The position numbers and the translations under genes are program-made. Under the pieces are notes generated by a model. It made no database searches. It saw nothing but the letters and a program-made list of their open reading frames with translations, and was not told the origin of the DNA. Below, in pieces: positions 60,408 through 64,000 of a DNA stretch of 64,000 nucleotides; position 1 is the stretch's first letter, and the number at the start of each line of letters is the position of its first letter. This stretch comes from Chloroflexota bacterium (lineage in GTDB: Bacteria > Chloroflexota > Anaerolineae > B4-G1). The stretch is from contig JAAEPW010000386.1 in the NCBI GenBank assembly GCA_024232355.1, forward strand, positions 1 to 64,000, read 5' to 3'.

Positions 60408-61733
60408 ATGCCACAGAATTTGTTGAAAAATGAGGGGTTCGAAGCTGACTGGGACGAAGAGCGTAGTCATCGTTGCTTGATCATTCCAGAGAACGCGGGG
60501 CCGTATGATCGAGATATTGGCAACATATTTACGCCTCCGAACTGGTTGATGTGGTTCCACCACGACCCAGGCACGTGGGATCAACCCGAGGTGCGGGATG
60601 CGTGGAAGCAACAAGACACTCGACGTGCTCACGGTGGTCAGAAAGGGATACTGTTGTTTACGTTTGGCCGCAAACACGACGGGGGGTTCCTTCAGCAAGT
60701 CCAGGTCACACCAGGTACCCTGCTGAGTATGACGGCTTGGGCACACGCCTGGAGTAACCACAGGGACAAGGCACATCCCGACAGGTTCCCTCATCCAGAT
60801 GACGGACGGTGGAGTGAAGGTGCCGGCTTTGATCCTGGGTTTTGCCTAGAGGGAGAGGCCCCCGATGACAATTGGCGCAATTTTATCTTTTACGTAGGCA
60901 TAGATCCTACTGGCGGCACCAATCCGCTGGCCGACACAGTGGTCTGGGGCCAAGGAGCGCATATTTATAACGAGTATGCGCAGGTTCCCCCGGTAGAGGC
61001 CACAGCGCAGGCTGGCACTGTGACGGTGTTCTTGCGTAGCAAGACCCTGTGGCCGTTCAAACATAACGATGCCTATTGGGATGATGCAGAATTGCTCGTT
61101 GCGGATGGAGGTAAAGTGATACCACCGCCAGAAACACCCGAGATGAATTTGCGCTATCGTCCAACGACTCCTCAAGTTGGCGAAGCGGTGACCGTTGAGG
61201 TTCGCTCGTTAATTGGATTGGCCGGTGTGAATTTGGCACTCACCCAACCTTCTGGGACAACGTTGGCGCGCGGCTCGGTTGTGGTTGGACGTGATGGGAA
61301 TTGGCATACGTGGACGTATACTACTGCTCCGTTGGATGAGGCTGGGACGCACAAGTTTGTGTTTTCGGCTGTTGGAGATTTAGAGATGGCTGGTACGTTC
61401 GAAGGTTTGCCGCTTCCAGAGTCTAGACCGAAACGTGGAGTACCTCGGGTCCAGTATAGGCGGATCTATGTATTGCTACCTCCCCATGCTGGCGAAGAAT
61501 GGGGTGTGGCGGTGGTGAATGGAATGTGGGACGATCGACGTTACACCGTTGGGAGTAGCGCCGACGATGCTGGTATCGGTGACCTGGATGAACGAAAGGT
61601 GATTGCGGTCAATCCGTCTGGGTGGCCCACCGATTTGCAAGTGTTTTTTGATGAGCATTATCCTGGTGTAGAGTTCGCTTTCGTCGAGGCTGCTACACCG
61701 GCCGAGTTGGTAAAAAAATTGAAACAGCTTTGA
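60408..61733 (+). CDS. LysM-protein-like module without signal peptide
   Basis: A 441-residue protein behind AAGGAGG, opening MPQNLLKNEGFEADW. Residues 1-225 parallel the N-terminal module of the LysM surface protein at 15 kb: IFTPPNW.M(W)F, GQKGILLFTFGRKHDGG, YVGIDPTGGTNP, TVFLRSKTLW and NDAYWDDAEL. A beta-sandwich (about 240-330) and a C-terminal part (VLLPPHAGEEWGVAVVNGMW...RYTVGSSADDAG) follow. No signal peptide, lipobox or membrane helix is seen, unlike its relative. Function unknown; a sugar-binding jelly roll is likely. A strong terminator follows. Confidence 0.65.
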   Translation: MPQNLLKNEGFEADWDEERSHRCLIIPENAGPYDRDIGNIFTPPNWLMWFHHDPGTWDQPEVRDAWKQQDTRRAHGGQKGILLFTFGRKHDGGFLQQVQVTPGTLLSMTAWAHAWSNHRDKAHPDRFPHPDDGRWSEGAGFDPGFCLEGEAPDDNWRNFIFYVGIDPTGGTNPLADTVVWGQGAHIYNEYAQVPPVEATAQAGTVTVFLRSKTLWPFKHNDAYWDDAELLVADGGKVIPPPETPEMNLRYRPTTPQVGEAVTVEVRSLIGLAGVNLALTQPSGTTLARGSVVVGRDGNWHTWTYTTAPLDEAGTHKFVFSAVGDLEMAGTFEGLPLPESRPKRGVPRVQYRRIYVLLPPHAGEEWGVAVVNGMWDDRRYTVGSSADDAGIGDLDERKVIAVNPSGWPTDLQVFFDEHYPGVEFAFVEAATPAELVKKLKQL

Positions 61734-61749
61734 TTGTTGCTGAATAGGA

Positions 61750-61781
61750 AAAAGGCCCCCATCTCGCAATGGGGGCCTTTT
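61750..61781. terminator. Bidirectional terminator
   Basis: A perfect 13-bp stem AAAAGGCCCCCAT / ATGGGGGCCTTTT with a six-base loop, giving T-runs on both strands. It lies between the converging genes ending at 61733 and 61787. Confidence 0.9.
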
Positions 61782-61786
61782 GGTTA

Positions 61787-63655
61787 TTATCGTCCGATTA
61801 ACTCGACCTCGGTAATCATAGAGTGATACGTGTGCCCGGAGGCGTAGATTTTAATAGACTTGATCAGTGTTGGTGCTTGGCCGTCCTGTGACAATTGTGG
61901 AATCAGATTGGGTGAGAGATAAGGGTACCAAGTGTCCTCTTTGATTTGGACGTGTTCGTTGCGTGTCGCACAACTGGTGCAGAATAGTGGATTGGGGCGT
62001 ATGTTCGGCTGCCAGTAAAAGCCCTGTATCCATTCACGATCTATACCGTCGGCGTCTTTATAATCAATACGTATTGTCATTGGGCATTCGCTTCCATTCG
62101 TGCCACATATTGGAATGTTGTGGTCCGTGATACGCAGTAGGAGATTTAGTTTTAAAGAGTCTAGATCGCTGATGTCCGCGTCGAGTACTTGGCTGATGCC
62201 GGTTTCGGCATGTCCTATGCCTTCGCGCTTGATGATGACGACTGGGCGTTCATCTATCTCCGTCGTCTGTACTTGGCCCAATGGTTGTCCCTCTATCTCG
62301 ATATCTTTGTTATAGCTGTTCCAGTTTTCTATCAGAGAGCGTGACATGTCATTTTCGAGAATTAGGTTGCGGGTAATTAACTGCTGGTGATCGATCCCGA
62401 TCAAGCTGACCTCGCTGATTATAGAATGATATGTATGCCCGGATGCGTAAATAGTAACCGCCTCGATTTTTGTCGGTGGGTTGCCGTCTTGTGACAACTG
62501 GGGCAAAAGATCGGGTGAGTTGTAGGGGTACCAAGCGTCTCTTTGGACTTGGATGTGCTCGTTGCGCGTCGTGCAGACGGTGCAAGTCAGTGGGTTGGGT
62601 TGAATTTCCTCATTCTGGTCCAGTTGCCAGTAAAAACCTTGGATCCATTCACGGTCGACAGCGTGTGCATCCTGATAGTTGATACGCACCATCACTGGGC
62701 ACTCACTCCCCTCCGATCCGCACACCGGGATATTGTGCTCACTGATGGCATTTCCCGTGGTGCGCAGCAAAAAGTGTAACTGGAGCGATCTTAGACCACT
62801 AATGTCTGCGTCAAGTGTTTGGGTGATGCCGGTTTCGGCGTGTCCTATCCCTTCACGGGCGATGACAATGACTGAGCGACCCTCTATTTCGCCCCGTTGT
62901 ACTCGTCCCACTGGTTGATCATCTCTTTCGATATCTTTGTTGTAACTGAACCACGTCTCCTCAAGGGGGTTCACAAAGTCGCTGTTGGTGATCAGATTGC
63001 GGGCTACAGGCTGCGAGTCGTTGATCTGTTCATCGTCCATAACGATACGTTCACCCGGCACGAGTGAGGTAATTTGTGTGTCTTTATTGACCTCGGCTTG
63101 ACCACTTCGTACTGTAATTTCTGTCGTCGAGTTAACTTTGATATCGTAACTGCCTTCCACAAGTGTCGTCATTCCATGAGGTGTGTTGACTGTGACAACT
63201 GTAGACCTGTCATCACTTGGAGGAATGTGGATGCGTACTTGTCCCATCCTGACCCCCAGTGTGATCTGGTGGGGTAGGGGGCTGGTCACAAAGCGTGGGG
63301 AGTTTGCCTCTTCAAGCATCACCTCTGTATCGCCATAAAGTTGGATGGTAGTGATGATGGGGTGATTTGTTTGAGGAGTGCGCACTACAAACCGCCCAAG
63401 AGCGGTGGATTCTGTAGTGACTATTGTGCGTTCGGGTACCTCGTCTAGATTTTCCGAAACGTGTTCGGGTCTGCCAAGACCAGCACTGACGACTCCCAGT
63501 GCTTCTGACTGGACCTCGAGAGTCACGTACTGTGCAATGCTGGCATTGACCATATACCAGCGTCCGCTTAGGGGTATCAATGCCACCAGACCAATACAGA
63601 CTAAAAACGACGTCAGTAGAATGGTCCAGGCCAACCGCTCGGGATTATTTCTCAT
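61787..63655 (-). CDS. FecR-like membrane protein with duplicated C-terminal domain
   Basis: A 622-residue protein with one N-terminal membrane helix (about 8-28). Residues 100-215 resemble a FecR domain (VTVNTPHGMTTLVEGSYDIKV..., EITVRSGQAEV, VPGERIVMDD). Then the same domain of about 200 residues occurs twice (about 220-415 and 425-622). Each copy runs WxSYNKDIE..(D)QP(V/L)G.V, REGIGHAETGI.Q.LDADIS.L.SL, IPVCG..GSECP, DREWIQGFYWQ and IYASGHTYHS(I/M)I.EV.LIG. The copies look like carbohydrate-binding-type sandwiches. The start overlaps the acylphosphatase stop (ATGA). Outer-facing; function unknown. Confidence 0.72.
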   Translation of the reverse strand: MRNNPERLAWTILLTSFLVCIGLVALIPLSGRWYMVNASIAQYVTLEVQSEALGVVSAGLGRPEHVSENLDEVPERTIVTTESTALGRFVVRTPQTNHPIITTIQLYGDTEVMLEEANSPRFVTSPLPHQITLGVRMGQVRIHIPPSDDRSTVVTVNTPHGMTTLVEGSYDIKVNSTTEITVRSGQAEVNKDTQITSLVPGERIVMDDEQINDSQPVARNLITNSDFVNPLEETWFSYNKDIERDDQPVGRVQRGEIEGRSVIVIAREGIGHAETGITQTLDADISGLRSLQLHFLLRTTGNAISEHNIPVCGSEGSECPVMVRINYQDAHAVDREWIQGFYWQLDQNEEIQPNPLTCTVCTTRNEHIQVQRDAWYPYNSPDLLPQLSQDGNPPTKIEAVTIYASGHTYHSIISEVSLIGIDHQQLITRNLILENDMSRSLIENWNSYNKDIEIEGQPLGQVQTTEIDERPVVIIKREGIGHAETGISQVLDADISDLDSLKLNLLLRITDHNIPICGTNGSECPMTIRIDYKDADGIDREWIQGFYWQPNIRPNPLFCTSCATRNEHVQIKEDTWYPYLSPNLIPQLSQDGQAPTLIKSIKIYASGHTYHSMITEVELIGR

Positions 63656-63957
63656 ATATACCGCACTCCAAAGTGCTTGAATTCACCAGTGGGGGGTTCC
63701 CATTTGTCATCCACTTGTTGCACAAAAGCGGAGGGAGCCCCGCGATGTAAAAAGGCGCGGAATTCGCCCAATGCCTCGTGCGAGCCCTCGGCGACGGTTT
63801 CCACGGTGCCATCCCATCGATTGGCGACCCAGCCGGTCAGACCAAGGCTTTGTGCGGTACGAACGGTGTAATAGCGAAAGTTGACCCCTTGCACGCGTCC
63901 GTGAATGGTAGCGTGCAGACGGGCCTCTGGGTTTGGCTTATTTTCCATTTCTTTCAT
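63652..63957 (-). CDS. acyP: Acylphosphatase
   Basis: A 101-residue cytosolic enzyme that hydrolyses acyl phosphates such as acetyl phosphate. The phosphate-binding loop GRVQGVNFRYYT holds the catalytic arginine, and GWVANRWDGTVE holds the catalytic asparagine. The rest (GEFRAFLHRGAPSAFVQQVD) is standard for the family. ATG at 63948 is an alternative start; neither has a strong ribosome site. Its last four bases overlap the start of the FecR-like gene. Confidence 0.93.
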   Translation of the reverse strand: MKEMENKPNPEARLHATIHGRVQGVNFRYYTVRTAQSLGLTGWVANRWDGTVETVAEGSHEALGEFRAFLHRGAPSAFVQQVDDKWEPPTGEFKHFGVRYI

Positions 63958-64000
63958 CTTGACGCCTGCCTATCACAGGGTACGTTGAAATAGTCGGGGC

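Overview
The window looks like chromosomal DNA of a Chloroflexota bacterium, most likely Anaerolineae-like. This is inferred from protein style: many secreted proteins end in a YLPLVLRN-type tail, there are bacterial SH3/LysM/PPC surface proteins, large PDZ-7TM-GAF histidine kinases, and canonical TTGACA/TATAAT promoters with AGGAGG ribosome sites. I saw no rRNA, tRNA, CRISPR array or complete insertion sequence. Taxonomy is inference; no marker gene search was possible.

Layout. 0-6 kb (minus strand): the 5' tip of a probable IS630-type transposase, a PHP-domain metallohydrolase, and two related SH3-repeat proteins, one with a glycosidase-like barrel and one with an N-acetylmuramidase domain. 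The two long gaps here (1581-2134 and 5975-6728) hold small non-coding inverted-repeat elements; two of them have terminal inverted repeats and apparent target duplications. 6.7-14.7 kb: a DUF2723 membrane protein, PsuG, a DUF4870 protein, a YgeY-like M20 hydrolase, an alpha/beta hydrolase, a GT2 glycosyltransferase and a polyprenyl glycosylphosphotransferase. 14.8-28.6 kb: a LysM surface protein (minus), then a plus-strand run: GT4 glycosyltransferase, glutamine synthetase, deoxynucleoside kinase 1, REC-GAF-histidine kinase, deoxynucleoside kinase 2, GAF-PAS-histidine kinase, AlaX-type editing protein, a degenerate metallo-beta-lactamase-fold protein, a TPR protein, a small free-standing domain and a trypsin-like protease that begins with the same domain. 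28.7-39.9 kb (minus): a block of secreted proteins (beta-helix proteins, a 1865-residue mosaic, paired lectin-like paralogues, a 93-residue tail protein, a 438-residue protein). 40-45.8 kb (minus): a two-component cluster with a NarL-type regulator, two paralogous PDZ/7TM histidine kinases and a lone receiver. 45.9-64 kb: a Trm9-like methyltransferase, Gfo/Idh/MocA oxidoreductase, M28 peptidase, fused ADP-forming acyl-CoA synthetase with a BioD/DRTGG partner, an anchored jelly-roll protein, enolase, a PPC-repeat lipoprotein, pyruvate kinase, a zinc-ribbon membrane protein, RadC, a LysM-protein-like cytosolic protein, a FecR-like membrane protein and acylphosphatase.

How it fits together. Enolase, pyruvate kinase and the ADP-forming acyl-CoA synthetase suit a fermentative lifestyle that makes ATP from acetyl-CoA. 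The rest is dominated by envelope and surface functions. The strongest unexplained signals are (1) a shared C-terminal YLPLVLRN tail on four otherwise unrelated secreted proteins, with two more copies inside the giant mosaic; (2) a GTAC-N4-GTAC palindrome that occurs three times, only at the control regions I examined at the two ends of the two-component cluster; (3) consensus promoters followed at once by strong leader hairpins; and (4) two MITE-like elements.
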